The translations under genes were made by a program, and so were the position numbers. From Pseudomonas fuscovaginae SE-1 (GTDB lineage: Bacteria; Pseudomonadota; Gammaproteobacteria; Pseudomonadales; Pseudomonadaceae), in assembly GCF_000364705.1 (NCBI RefSeq), contig NZ_AQOH01000322.1, positions 1 through 45,986 on the forward strand: a stretch of DNA of 45,986 nucleotides, in the 5' to 3' direction. Positions 1-8,194 of the stretch are shown piece after piece. Under the pieces are notes generated by a model. The model had not been told where the DNA came from, ran no database searches, and saw only the letters and a list, made by a program, of their open reading frames with translations. Each line of letters begins with the position of its first letter. Position 1 is the stretch's first letter.

Positions 1-17
1 CCACGAATGCTCTGCGT

Positions 18-626
18 TTACCGATCGGGCTCGCACCCTTTGAGCACCAGCCGCACGATGGTCTGCGTCGCTGCTTCATAGTCGGCGTCATCGAGCCTGG
101 CCTTGCCGGTGATCGAGGAGATCTGCCAGTCGAAGTCGGCATAGGTCTGGGTCGCGGCCCAGAGGGTGAACATCAGGTGGTTGGGATCGACCGGGGCGAT
201 CTGGCCGCGGTCGATCCAGCTCTGGATGCACTCGATGTTGTGCCGGGCCTGGGCGTTGAGCTGTTCGACCAGGTCGGGGCTCAGGTGCGGGGCGCCGTGC
301 ATGATCTCGCTGGCGAACACCTTGGACGCCGCCGGCAGGTCGCGGGAGATGCGGATTTTCGAGCGGATGTAGCCGGCCAGCACCTCGCCGGGCACGCCGT
401 CGGGATTGAACGGCGTCGAGGCCTGCAGGATCGGTTCGATGATGCTTTCCAGCACCTCGCGGTAGAGGTTGTCCTTGGACTTGAAGTAGTAGTAGACGTT
501 GGGCTTGGGCAGGCCGGCCCGGGCGGCGATGTCGCTGGTCTTGGTGGCGGCGAACCCCTTGTCGGCGAACTCTTCACTGGCTGCGCGCAGAATCAGTTCT
601 TTGTTGCGTTCGCGGATGGTGCTCAT
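18..626 (-). CDS. TetR-family regulator, RutR-like
   Basis: A 202-residue transcriptional repressor of the TetR family. The N-terminal helix-turn-helix is visible at about residues 25-50 (AATKTSDIAARAGLPKPNVY then YYFKSKDNLY). The C-terminal half resembles the YcdC/RutR ligand-binding domain, with the FTLWAATQTYADFDWQ segment near residue 155. RutR-type proteins sense pyrimidines, and Pseudomonas homologues often sit beside reductive pyrimidine-degradation genes, but those genes would lie outside this window. An upstream in-frame extension of 22 codons exists; I chose the ATG giving MSTIRERNKE because TetR proteins begin just before the HTH and are about 200 residues long. The gene follows the DMT exporter on the same strand with about 90 bp between them. 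Ligand and targets are inferred only from family resemblance. Confidence 0.85.
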   Translation of the reverse strand: MSTIRERNKELILRAASEEFADKGFAATKTSDIAARAGLPKPNVYYYFKSKDNLYREVLESIIEPILQASTPFNPDGVPGEVLAGYIRSKIRISRDLPAASKVFASEIMHGAPHLSPDLVEQLNAQARHNIECIQSWIDRGQIAPVDPNHLMFTLWAATQTYADFDWQISSITGKARLDDADYEAATQTIVRLVLKGCEPDR

Positions 627-716
627 AAACCAGGTTATTCCTTGCCTGTCCGGGCGGTTGGGCATGGTAGCACCGGGTCTGCGACAGGCCAAGATTGCCC
701 CCCGCCGGCCCGGTGT

Positions 717-1625
717 TCAGGCCGGCTTGCGATAGGCCAGCAGCACGATCCCGCCGACCACGATCAGGCCGCCGAGGACCTGCATGCCGCTCAGCAACTG
801 GTCGAGGATCAGCCAGCCGAGCAGCAGGCTGGCAATCGGTTCGACATTCATCACTGGCGCGTTGCGCACGATGTCCAGGCGGCTCACGCAGATGAACAGC
901 AACGAAAATGCCAGGCCGTAGAGCAGCACCAGGCAACCCAGCGCCAGCCAGCCGGTCGGTGCGCTGGGCGGGCTGACGCCACCGGGCAGCAGGTCGCTCA
1001 GGCCGAGCAGGGCGGTGACGCAGAACACCACCAGCAGGGTCAGCAGGCTGCGCACGCTGCCGCGGACCTGGGCCAGCCGGTGCTCGGTGATCCACAGGGC
1101 GCAGGCGAAGACTGCGGCGCCGGCCAAGGCGAACAGAACGCCTTCCAGCCAGTGGCTTTCGTCGCCGCCGCCACCCAGGCGTTGCGGTACATCAAGGGCG
1201 AACAGCAGGCCGAGCAGGATCATGCCCATCAGCAGCAGGGCCTGCCGGCTCGGCGCCCGCCCGCCGAGGGCCCAGTTGAGCAGCGCCAGCAGAATCGGCG
1301 CGGTGTTGCCCACCAGCAAGGCCAGGGCCACGGGAATCCGCGCCACGGCTGAATAGATACAGAAACTCTGGGTGGCGATCAGCACCCCCATCAGCAGTTG
1401 CCAGCGCCAGGTACCAGCCTTCAGCCGCAGGCTTTCGCGTTGCCAGAAGACCACGGCGGCCAGCGCCAGCAGGGTGATGCCGGAGCGACAGAGGATCGCC
1501 AGCAGCAGGCCGGTGTCGTGATCGAAGGCGATCCGCGCGGCGATATGGTTGCCGGCGAAGGCGCAGGCGAGGGTGGCGAGAATCAGCACCGCGAGCGGGC
1601 GCGGCAGGGTGGGGGAAGCGGACAT
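717..1625 (-). CDS. EamA/DMT-family transporter
   Basis: A 302-residue inner-membrane protein of the drug/metabolite transporter superfamily. It is almost entirely hydrophobic, with about ten predicted membrane segments arranged as two EamA repeats. The conserved loop before the last helices of the second repeat is seen as APVMNVEPIASLLLGWLILD. Length matches the family (about 300). It starts 67 bp after the stop of the TRAP large permease on the same strand, so it could be a tail gene of that operon, but EamA exporters occur in many contexts and the substrate cannot be read from sequence. A purine-rich GAAGGA lies upstream of the ATG. Confidence 0.85.
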   Translation of the reverse strand: MSASPTLPRPLAVLILATLACAFAGNHIAARIAFDHDTGLLLAILCRSGITLLALAAVVFWQRESLRLKAGTWRWQLLMGVLIATQSFCIYSAVARIPVALALLVGNTAPILLALLNWALGGRAPSRQALLLMGMILLGLLFALDVPQRLGGGGDESHWLEGVLFALAGAAVFACALWITEHRLAQVRGSVRSLLTLLVVFCVTALLGLSDLLPGGVSPPSAPTGWLALGCLVLLYGLAFSLLFICVSRLDIVRNAPVMNVEPIASLLLGWLILDQLLSGMQVLGGLIVVGGIVLLAYRKPA

Positions 1626-1692
1626 GGCAGGTGGTTTTCCTTCACCGAAAATGCAGAGCCGCCGGTCCCGGCGGCTCTCGGGAGCGTCGGGT

Positions 1693-2973
1693 CTACAGCA
1701 CCAGGCGTGGCAGCCAGAGCGACAGCGCCGGGATGTAGGTTACCGCCATCAGCACGGCAAACAGCACGCAGTAGAAGGGCAGCAGCGCGATCACGGTCTT
1801 CTCGATGCTGACCTTGCCCACCGCCGAACCGACGAACAGCACCGCGCCCACCGGTGGGGTGATCAGGCCGATCCCCAGGTTCACCAGCATGATCATGCCG
1901 AAGTGCACCGGGTCGACGCCGATGCCGAGAATCACCGGCATCAGGATCGGCGTGAGGATCAGGATCAGTGGCGCCATGTCCATCACCGTGCCGAGCAACA
2001 GCAGCATGGCGTTGATGCACATCAGAATCACGTAGCGGTTGTCCGACAGGGTCAGGAACAGCGTGGTGATCTTCGCCGGGATCTGCATCAGGGTCATGAT
2101 GTAGCCGAAGCTGGCGGCGAAGCCGATGAGGATCATCACGATGGAGATGGTCCGCACGGTGCGGTGCATCAGCTTGGGCAGTTCGCGCCACTTGTAGTCG
2201 CGGTAGATGAACATGGTCACGAAGAACGACCAGAGCACCGCGATCGCCGCCGACTCGGTGGCGGTGAAGATCCCCGAGAGAATCCCGCCGAGGATGATCA
2301 CCATGGCCATCAGGCCCCACAGCGCATCGGCGCAGATCTTCAGGGCCTGGCGCAGGGGAATGACTTCGCCCTTGGGGTAGTCGCGCTTCTTCGCGAAGAT
2401 CAGGCACAGCACCATCAGGCAGGCGCTCATCAGCAGGCCCGGCACCACCCCGGCCATGAACAGCGAGGCGATGGAGACCGTGCCGCCGGCCGCCAGCGAG
2501 TAGAGCACCGAGTTGTGGCTGGGCGGGGTCAGCAGCGCCTGCACCGAGCCGCTGACCGTGACCGCGGTGGAGAATTCGCGGGGGTAGCCGCGTCGTTCCA
2601 TTTCCGGAATCAGCACCGAGCCGACCGAGGCGGTGTCGGCCACCGACGAACCGGAAATCGCCCCGAAGAAGGTCGACGCCATGATGTTCACCAGCGACAG
2701 GCCGCCACGGACGAACCCCACCAGAACGCCGGCAAATGCCACCAACCGGCGCGACATGCCGCCCTCGGCCATGATCGCGCCGGCCAGGACGAAGAACGGA
2801 ATCGCCATCAGCGAGAACTTGTTCACGCCACCGGCGACCTGGATCATCAGGGCCTGGAACGGAATGTCGATCCACCAGGCGCCGATCAGCGCGGAAAGTC
2901 CCAGCGCATAAGCCACCGGCATGCCGATCAGGATCAGTGCGATGAAGCTGCCCAACAGGATAAAGGCGTCCAT
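1693..2973 (-). CDS. TRAP transporter large permease (DctM type)
   Basis: A 426-residue inner-membrane protein, the catalytic subunit of a tripartite ATP-independent periplasmic (TRAP) transporter that couples solute uptake to a sodium gradient. It has about twelve hydrophobic segments and characteristic DctM stretches such as FFGAISGSSVADTASVGSVL, PPSHNSVLYSLAAGG and LITPPVGAVLFVGSAVG. Length is typical (425-430). Its ATG directly follows the TGA of the small permease gene with no spacer, so the two are translationally coupled. The operon also carries the solute-binding protein, an SMP-30 lactonase and uronate dehydrogenase, which points to galacturonate or glucuronate as the transported sugar acid; this is inferred from context. 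Confidence 0.93.
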   Translation of the reverse strand: MDAFILLGSFIALILIGMPVAYALGLSALIGAWWIDIPFQALMIQVAGGVNKFSLMAIPFFVLAGAIMAEGGMSRRLVAFAGVLVGFVRGGLSLVNIMASTFFGAISGSSVADTASVGSVLIPEMERRGYPREFSTAVTVSGSVQALLTPPSHNSVLYSLAAGGTVSIASLFMAGVVPGLLMSACLMVLCLIFAKKRDYPKGEVIPLRQALKICADALWGLMAMVIILGGILSGIFTATESAAIAVLWSFFVTMFIYRDYKWRELPKLMHRTVRTISIVMILIGFAASFGYIMTLMQIPAKITTLFLTLSDNRYVILMCINAMLLLLGTVMDMAPLILILTPILMPVILGIGVDPVHFGMIMLVNLGIGLITPPVGAVLFVGSAVGKVSIEKTVIALLPFYCVLFAVLMAVTYIPALSLWLPRLVL

Positions 2974-3501
2974 TCATGCGGCTCCTTCGTTTTCTTCGAC
3001 CAGGTCGAAACGCACTACGCGGCGCTGGCTCTGGTCGCCCAGCAGGAGTCTTTCCAGAACGAACACCAGGGTGAGGAAACCGCCCACCGGAATCGGCATG
3101 TAGGTGATGCCGACGCGCAAGGTTGGCAGCGCGCTCATGAACTGGTTCCAGGTCGAGGCGCAGAGCTTGGCGCCCCAGACGGTCATGAACAGGCAGATGG
3201 TCGCCATCAGCACCTGCGCGATCAGCGCGGCGGCCGAGCGCAGGGCCGGGTTCAGGCGGTCGGTGAGCATGGCGACGGCCATGTGCGCGCCGGCCCGGTA
3301 GCTGGAGGCTGCGCCGATGAAGGTGAATACCATCATCAGCAGGATGGCGGTGGGCTCCGGCCAGCTGGAGCCGGTGCCGAGGACGTAACGGGCGAAGATG
3401 CCCCAGGGGATGATCAGGCTGATGGCGAGGATCGCCAGGCCCGCGACCCAGACACAGGTCATGTAGAGCCGATCGTTGATCAGCAGCACGAGATGCTTCA
3501 T
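2974..3501 (-). CDS. TRAP transporter small permease (DctQ type)
   Basis: A 175-residue inner-membrane protein with four hydrophobic segments, the small subunit that pairs with DctM in TRAP transporters. Typical features are the N-terminal helix, the WGIFARYVLGTGSSWPEP loop (DctQ proteins usually carry a W-E/P motif here) and the AHMAVAMLTDRL segment in the second half. The C-terminus is charged (DQSQRRVVRFDLVEENEGAA). It lies 71 bp downstream of the solute-binding protein gene and abuts the large permease gene, so the order P-Q-M is the usual TRAP operon order. Confidence 0.9.
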   Translation of the reverse strand: MKHLVLLINDRLYMTCVWVAGLAILAISLIIPWGIFARYVLGTGSSWPEPTAILLMMVFTFIGAASSYRAGAHMAVAMLTDRLNPALRSAAALIAQVLMATICLFMTVWGAKLCASTWNQFMSALPTLRVGITYMPIPVGGFLTLVFVLERLLLGDQSQRRVVRFDLVEENEGAA

Positions 3502-3572
3502 CGGATTTCACCGTGACCCGCCGACGTGCGCCCAGGGCACGCCGGTCGGACCTTCCATGTGGGTAGAGGGCT

Positions 3573-4544
3573 TTACTCGACCGCTTCGATGCGGGTCATC
3601 AACTCGGCGTAGGGGGCACCGTATTTCTGGCGGATCGGGGCGGTGGCTTCGTAGAAGGGTTTCCTGTCGACCTCGACGAACTCGACGCCGGCGGCCTTGA
3701 GTTTCTCTTCGCTGCTGGCGGACTTGGCATCCCACAGGGTGCGCTGTTCCAGCTGGGCCTGGCGGGCTGCCTGGCGGACCAGGGTCTGCTGCTCGGGTGT
3801 GAGTTTGTTCCAGGTGGTCTTCGACATCACCAGCGGTTCCGGCAGGATCAGGTGGCCGGTGAGGGCATAGTACTTGGCGTTCTGGTAGTGGTTGTGTTCG
3901 AGCAGGGTCGGCGGGTTGTTTTCCGCACCGTCGATCACGCCGGTCTGCAGGGCGCTGAAGATCTCGCCGGTGTCCATGGCGATGCCGTTGCCGCCCATGG
4001 CATTGATGGTCTCGATGAACAGCGGGTTGCCCTGTACACGGATCTTCATGCCCTTGAGGTCGGCCAGGCTACGCACCGGCTTCTTGGTGTAGAGGTTGCG
4101 GGTGCCGCCGTCCATCCAGGCCAGGGCGACGAGGTTGAATTCGGACTGGGTGATCTTGTCGAGGATCTCCTGGCCGATCTCGCCGTCGATGATCTTGCGC
4201 ATGTGCGCCTGGTCGCGGAACACGAAGGGCATGTTGAACACGTTCACGTCCGGCACCACCGGACCGACGATGCCGAGACTGACCCGGGCCATCTGGATCG
4301 CGCCGATCTGGGTTTGTTCGACCACTTCCTTTTCCGAGCCGAGCACGCCGCCGGAGAACATCTTGAAGGTCAGTTGGCCGTTGCTCTGCTGGGTCAGGGC
4401 CTTGCCCATGTTCTCTTCGGCGACCACGGTGGGGTAGCCAGCCGGGTGAACGTCGGCGAACTTGATTTCCAGGGCCTGGGCCAGGTGGCTGAAGCCGAGG
4501 GCGAGGGGGAGTGCGGCGACAAGAAGCTTGCGTTTGAAGTCCAT
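3573..4544 (-). CDS. TRAP transporter solute-binding protein (DctP family)
   Basis: A 323-residue periplasmic binding protein. A Sec signal peptide is clear: MDFKRK, a hydrophobic core, then cleavage probably after LAQA near residue 24. The mature part begins LEIKFADVHPAGYPT. The DctP hallmark arginine that salt-bridges the substrate carboxylate is R169 in GMKIRVQGNP, and the conserved GEIFSALQTGVIDGAENNP follows it. An acidic sugar substrate fits both the arginine and the linked uronate dehydrogenase and lactonase genes; many DctP proteins of this subgroup bind glucuronate or galacturonate. The gene is third in the operon, 78 bp after the lactonase gene. Confidence 0.93.
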   Translation of the reverse strand: MDFKRKLLVAALPLALGFSHLAQALEIKFADVHPAGYPTVVAEENMGKALTQQSNGQLTFKMFSGGVLGSEKEVVEQTQIGAIQMARVSLGIVGPVVPDVNVFNMPFVFRDQAHMRKIIDGEIGQEILDKITQSEFNLVALAWMDGGTRNLYTKKPVRSLADLKGMKIRVQGNPLFIETINAMGGNGIAMDTGEIFSALQTGVIDGAENNPPTLLEHNHYQNAKYYALTGHLILPEPLVMSKTTWNKLTPEQQTLVRQAARQAQLEQRTLWDAKSASSEEKLKAAGVEFVEVDRKPFYEATAPIRQKYGAPYAELMTRIEAVE

Positions 4545-4622
4545 GGGGTGATTCTCCGTCTTGTTGTTATTGTCTGGCTGCTTCGTTCAAAACTCGCTGC
4601 AGGCGCCGGTGGGCGCCGGGAA

Positions 4623-5510
4623 TCAGGCGTTGAAAAAAGGCTCCTCCAGGCCTTGGGCGCCGGGTCGCAGGGCGAACACGCCACCGGCCAGGGGCTGGTC
4701 GCGCAGGTCGCCGCCGGGGCGGATCGAAGTGACGAACAGGGTGCCCAGGTCACTGCCGCCGAAGGCGCACATGGCCGGCTTTTTCACGGGCACCGCGAGA
4801 GAGCGGTCGAGGCGACCGTCGGGGGTGAAACGATGGATCAGACCGTCGTCGTTGCCGCAGATCCAGTAGCAACCGTCGACATCCATGGCGGCGCCGTCGG
4901 GGCGTCCCGGATGTTGCCGCATGTCGACGAACAGCCGGCGGTCATGGGGCGTGCCGCTGTCCGGGTCGTAGTCGAAGGCCCAGATCGACTGCACGCTCGG
5001 GTGCGAATCGGACAGGTACATCGTCCTGCCGTCCGGGCTGAAGGCCAGGCCGTTGGGTACGATCAGCCCGTCCAGTCGGGCCGCGGGCGGCGTGCTCTGC
5101 CCGGCCTCGTAGCGATACAGCGCCCCGACCGGGCGGCCGAGGCCCATGTCCAGCAGCATGGTGCCGGCCCAGAATCGACCCTGGCGATCGCAGCGGCCAT
5201 CGTTGAAGCGCATGCCGGGCAGGGCGTGGGCAACCTTCGTGAGCCGTTGGCTGTGCAGAGGTCCGTCGGCGTCGGTCTGCAGGCGAAACAGGCCGCTTTC
5301 CAGCCCGGCGATCCAGCTGCCGTCGCGGCTTCGGGCGATGCAGGCGAGCATTTCCGGGGCTTCCCAACTGCGGGTCTGCCGACCTTCGGCACTCCAGCGG
5401 TGCAGGCGGCGGGCCGGGATATCGACCCAGTAGAGGGCCTGTTCTTGCACGCTCCACACCGGGCTTTCCCCGGTGGCGTTGCGGGCATCGAGAATCAGTT
5501 CAGCGTTCAT
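4623..5510 (-). CDS. SMP-30/gluconolactonase-family lactonase, probable aldarolactonase
   Basis: A 295-residue six-bladed beta-propeller of the SMP-30/regucalcin family. Divalent-metal ligands expected in the family are visible: E15 in ATGESPVW, the Asn in MRFNDGRCDRQGRFWAGTM, the Asn in VPNGLAFSPDGRTMYLSDS and the Asp in RPDGAAMDVDGCYW. Uronate dehydrogenase produces an aldaro-lactone, and SMP-30 lactonases next to udh in pseudomonads (called uxuL in the literature) hydrolyse it to galactarate or glucarate. The gene lies 33 bp after udh, which supports that role; a general gluconolactonase activity cannot be excluded. No signal peptide, so cytoplasmic. Confidence 0.88.
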   Translation of the reverse strand: MNAELILDARNATGESPVWSVQEQALYWVDIPARRLHRWSAEGRQTRSWEAPEMLACIARSRDGSWIAGLESGLFRLQTDADGPLHSQRLTKVAHALPGMRFNDGRCDRQGRFWAGTMLLDMGLGRPVGALYRYEAGQSTPPAARLDGLIVPNGLAFSPDGRTMYLSDSHPSVQSIWAFDYDPDSGTPHDRRLFVDMRQHPGRPDGAAMDVDGCYWICGNDDGLIHRFTPDGRLDRSLAVPVKKPAMCAFGGSDLGTLFVTSIRPGGDLRDQPLAGGVFALRPGAQGLEEPFFNA

Positions 5511-5543
5511 GGCGGTTCCATTGCCGAAGGTGGGGGCGCCCGT

Positions 5544-6368
5544 TCAGTCGCCGAAGGGGCCCGCGGTGACGAAGGCGCCGCCCTGATAGACCAGCGTCGG
5601 GTCGTCCGCCGGTGGTGCCGGCTGGGCCTCGATCGCGGCGCGGAACGGTTCGGAGCTGTCCCTGGGCTGGTAGCCGAGATGGGCGGCGAGGCGGTTGTCC
5701 CACCAGATGGTGCGGTTGTCGGAGACGCCATAGACCACGGTGTGGCCGACGTTCGGGGTATAAAGGGCGCGTTCGAGCAGACGGGTCAGGTCGCCGAAGC
5801 TCAGCCAACTGCTGAGCATCCGGCGGTTCTGCGGCTGGGCGAACGACGAGCCGATGCGGATGCTGACGGTCTCGATGCCGTAGCGGTCGAAGTAGAAGCT
5901 GGCCATGTCCTCGCCATAGGACTTGGACAGTCCGTAGTAGCTGTCCGGGCGATGCGGGGCGCGGGCGTCGAGGGTTTCGCTCTGCTTGTAGAAGCCGATC
6001 ACATGGTTGGAGCTGGCGAAGATCACGCGCTTGACGCCGTGGCGGCGGGCGGCTTCGTAGATGTGGAAGACACCGCAGATGTTGGCGCCGAGAATCTCTT
6101 CGAAGGAGCGCTCCACCGAGACGCCGCCGAAGTGCAGGATCGCGTCCACGCCTTCGACCAGGTGATGGACCGCCTGTTTGTCGGAGAGGTCGCAGGGCTG
6201 GATTTCCTCGCGGTCGTCGATGGCCGGAGCCATTTCGGCGATATCGGAAAGACGCAGGATGCGGGCATAGGGGCGCAGGCTTTCGCGCAATACCTTGCCC
6301 AGGCCACCGGCCGCGCCGGTGAGCAGAAGACGGTTGAAAGGCGGCGGGGTCGGTGTGGCTGAGGTCAT
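5544..6368 (-). CDS. udh: Uronate dehydrogenase (NAD-dependent)
   Basis: A 274-residue short-chain-type (extended SDR) dehydrogenase that oxidises D-galacturonate or D-glucuronate at C1 to the aldarolactone, the first step of the oxidative uronate pathway. Visible motifs: the nucleotide-binding LLLTGAAGGLGK at residues 15-25, the catalytic Tyr-Lys pair Y145 and K149 in SYYGLSKSYGEDM, and the upstream FASSNHVIGFYK segment containing the catalytic Ser region. The sequence closely resembles the characterised P. syringae enzyme in length (about 275) and ending (VYQGGAFVTAGPFGD). First gene of the operon udh, lactonase, TRAP P-Q-M. A strong sigma70-like promoter with an embedded palindromic operator lies just upstream. 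Confidence 0.95.
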   Translation of the reverse strand: MTSATPTPPPFNRLLLTGAAGGLGKVLRESLRPYARILRLSDIAEMAPAIDDREEIQPCDLSDKQAVHHLVEGVDAILHFGGVSVERSFEEILGANICGVFHIYEAARRHGVKRVIFASSNHVIGFYKQSETLDARAPHRPDSYYGLSKSYGEDMASFYFDRYGIETVSIRIGSSFAQPQNRRMLSSWLSFGDLTRLLERALYTPNVGHTVVYGVSDNRTIWWDNRLAAHLGYQPRDSSEPFRAAIEAQPAPPADDPTLVYQGGAFVTAGPFGD

Positions 6369-6410
6369 GGCGAGGCCCTGATCGGAGGTTTTTGTTGTTT
6401 TTGTCGTCCG

Positions 6411-6462
6411 TTGTCGTACGACATTTGTCTGGATTATCGTCAGCGTGAAACGGCTTTGTCAA
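6411..6462 (-). promoter_or_regulatory. udh operon promoter with palindromic operator
   Basis: Read on the minus strand: TTGACA (6457-6462), an 18-bp spacer, GATAAT (6433-6438), then the perfect 12-bp palindrome TGTCGTACGACA at 6412-6423, about where transcription would start. This is a textbook sigma70 promoter whose start region would be covered by a repressor. The palindrome type suits a GntR/FadR-class regulator of uronate or aldarate use; no such regulator is in the window, so its identity is inferred. Confidence 0.75.
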
Positions 6463-6569
6463 TGTGAGGGGACGGATGATTCCTGACGATTGCGGACTGC
6501 AGATTTTGCAAGATGTTTCGGTATTGTTCGATGGGGTTTCCCGTTCTTAGTGATTCACCCCATCCAGGA

Positions 6570-6640
6570 TAGGAGCCGGATTTATCCGCGAAGCTGTTTG
6601 GCGATCTCAAAGACCTACTCGCGGATGAATCCTGCTCCCA
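6570..6640. repeat. REP inverted pair (BIME-like)
   Basis: Left arm 6570-6591 and right arm 6619-6640 are reverse complements at 19 of 22 positions and carry the GGAGC-GGAT-ATCCGCGA REP core, separated by 27 bp. It lies downstream of the porin gene and upstream of the udh promoter, a usual place for Pseudomonas REP doublets, which form strong hairpins in the transcript. Confidence 0.75.
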
Positions 6641-6669
6641 CAGGGGTTGGCTGTTAGCCCCGGCAAGCG

Positions 6670-7923
6670 TTACAGCAGCGAAATCGGATAACTGATGAAC
6701 AGACGGTTCTCGTCGAACTCGTTGGTGCTGAAGTTCTTGCGGATGCTCGAATTGCGCCACCGCACGTTCAGGTTCTTGAAGGTCCCGCTTTGCACCGTAT
6801 AGGCCAGTTCCGATTCGCGGCCCCACTCCTTGCCGTCGGTGATCGCGCCGACATGCACATTGTCACCGCTGATGTAGCGGTTCATCAGGGTCAACCCCGG
6901 AATCCCCAGCGCGGCGAAGTTGTAGTCGTGGCGCAGTTGCCAGGACTTCTCCTGCGCATTGTCATAGCTGCTGTTGTAGCTGTCGTTGGCCAGGGTGCCG
7001 CCGCTGGTGCCGTTGACCCGCATCCAGGCACTGTCGCCGGTGAGTTTCTGCAGGCCGACGTAGAAGGTGTTGCCGCCGTATTTGGCCGAGAACAGCCCCG
7101 ACCAGGTGCGGTTGTCCAGGTCGCCGGCGCGGGCGCTGCCGTCTTCCTTGCCGTAGAAGTAGCCGAGGTTGGCCCCCAGGGTCCAGTCGCCCAGCGGCTG
7201 GCTGTGCACCAGGTTGACGTATTGCTGGCTGTAGATGTCCTTGAGCTGGGCGTTCCACAGGCCAATCATCGTGCGCTTGTCGTTGAAGCTGTATTCGCCG
7301 CCCTGGAAGTTGAAGCGGTCGGAGGTGATGCCGGCGCGGCCGTTCATGAACATATCGGTCATGCTCGAATCGTTGCGCGGGCTGTTCTTCTGGAACTGGC
7401 CGCCATAGAGCGTCAGGCCGTCGATTTCCTTCGAGGTGATCTGGCCGCCGCGGAAGGTCTGCGGCAGCGAGCGGCCGTCGTCGGAACGGAGGATCGGCAG
7501 CACCGGCATCCATTCGCCGACCTTCAGTTCGGTCTTGGAGATTTTGGCCTTGAAGGCCACGCCCAGGCGGCCGAAGTTGTCCGCCGGGCGCCCGTCACGG
7601 TCCAGTGGCAGCAGTTGCGTGCCGCCGGTGCCCTTGCCGCCATCGAGTTTCTGGGAAAAGGTGCCGAGCACGTCGACGCCGAAACCGACGGTGCCCTGGG
7701 TGAAGCCGGAGCGGGCATCGAGGATGAAGTTCTGGGTCCATTCCTCGGCCTTGCCCTGGGGGTAGGCCGGGTTGGTGAAGTTGCGGTTGAAGTAGGCGTT
7801 GCGCAGATTCAGGTTGGCGCTGGCATCGTCGACGAAACCCTCGGCACCGGCCAGGGAGGGCAGGGTCAGGGCGAGGCTTGCAGTGCCGGACAGCAACAAC
7901 GATCGGGAGGGACGGATCATCAT
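6670..7923 (-). CDS. OprD-family outer-membrane porin
   Basis: A 417-residue outer-membrane beta-barrel of the OprD/OccD-OccK family that admits small carboxylate-bearing nutrients. It has a signal peptide with cleavage near SLAGA-EGFVDD, followed by typical family segments: LNLRNAYFNRNF, the AEEWTQNFILDARSGFTQGTVGFGVD strands, and PQTFRGGQITSKEIDGLTLY. The last strand is NRLFISYPISLL. Length fits the family. Its promoter is a near copy of the udh promoter including the operator, so it is probably the porin for uronates taken up by the TRAP system; the OccK branch includes glucuronate-selective members. RBS CAGGAG precedes the ATG. Confidence 0.92.
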   Translation of the reverse strand: MMIRPSRSLLLSGTASLALTLPSLAGAEGFVDDASANLNLRNAYFNRNFTNPAYPQGKAEEWTQNFILDARSGFTQGTVGFGVDVLGTFSQKLDGGKGTGGTQLLPLDRDGRPADNFGRLGVAFKAKISKTELKVGEWMPVLPILRSDDGRSLPQTFRGGQITSKEIDGLTLYGGQFQKNSPRNDSSMTDMFMNGRAGITSDRFNFQGGEYSFNDKRTMIGLWNAQLKDIYSQQYVNLVHSQPLGDWTLGANLGYFYGKEDGSARAGDLDNRTWSGLFSAKYGGNTFYVGLQKLTGDSAWMRVNGTSGGTLANDSYNSSYDNAQEKSWQLRHDYNFAALGIPGLTLMNRYISGDNVHVGAITDGKEWGRESELAYTVQSGTFKNLNVRWRNSSIRKNFSTNEFDENRLFISYPISLL

Positions 7924-7967
7924 GAGGGTGAAGCTCCTGCGGTTTTTATTGTTATAAGCGTTATACG

Positions 7968-8018
7968 TCGTCGTACAACATGGAGCGAATTATCGACAGC
8001 GAAAAAATGCTTTGTCAA
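7968..8018 (-). promoter_or_regulatory. OprD-porin promoter with operator matching that of udh
   Basis: Minus strand: TTGACA (8013-8018), 18-bp spacer, GATAAT (7989-7994), then TGTTGTACGACG (7969-7980), which differs from the udh operator TGTCGTACGACA at two positions. The spacer also shares several blocks with the udh promoter (both begin AAGC and contain CGCTG just before the -10). The shared architecture implies co-regulation with the uronate operon. Confidence 0.72.
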
Positions 8019-8164
8019 TCTGCAGTCAGGCCGGGAAATACCTGGGAAAGGGCGCAGCGCAACGGCGATCTGGCTTTGAGGCTTGAGCTAGAGCTGTCGG
8101 GGAGGTGGGTGCGGGGGCGAGTTTTTTTTGCGGTGGTGTGATGATGCTCTGGCCGCTGGAGCAA

Positions 8165-8188
8165 ACGGGGAGCCCGGCGGGCTCCCGT
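8165..8188 (-). terminator. Probable terminator of the purine operon
   Basis: A GC-rich hairpin seven bases past the stop of the OmpK-like gene: on the minus strand ACGGGAGCCC, loop GCC, GGGCTCCCCGT, followed by TTT. One bulged G. The T-run is short, so it is a moderate candidate. Confidence 0.6.
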
Positions 8189-8194
8189 TCTTCA

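Larger units (their letters stand above)
6369..6669. other. Intergenic region between udh and the OprD porin gene
   Basis: About 300 bp without a gene. The udh-proximal third holds the promoter and operator listed separately. The porin-proximal part holds an inverted pair of REP sequences that probably forms the transcript end of the porin gene. Nothing else coding-like was seen; the open frame on the minus strand through 6440-6826 overlaps the porin gene out of frame. Confidence 0.7.

Noticed and set aside
1549..3516. Long plus-strand open frame (655 codons) opposite the TRAP permease genes
   Set aside because: Very rich in His, Gln, Asp and Arg with no motif; it is the GC-rich mirror of well-supported TRAP and DMT genes on the other strand.
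3852..6362. Plus-strand open frame of 836 codons opposite the binding protein, lactonase and udh
   Set aside because: Composition is that of an antisense shadow (Val, Ala, His, Gly rich) and the three genes beneath it have clear families and motifs.
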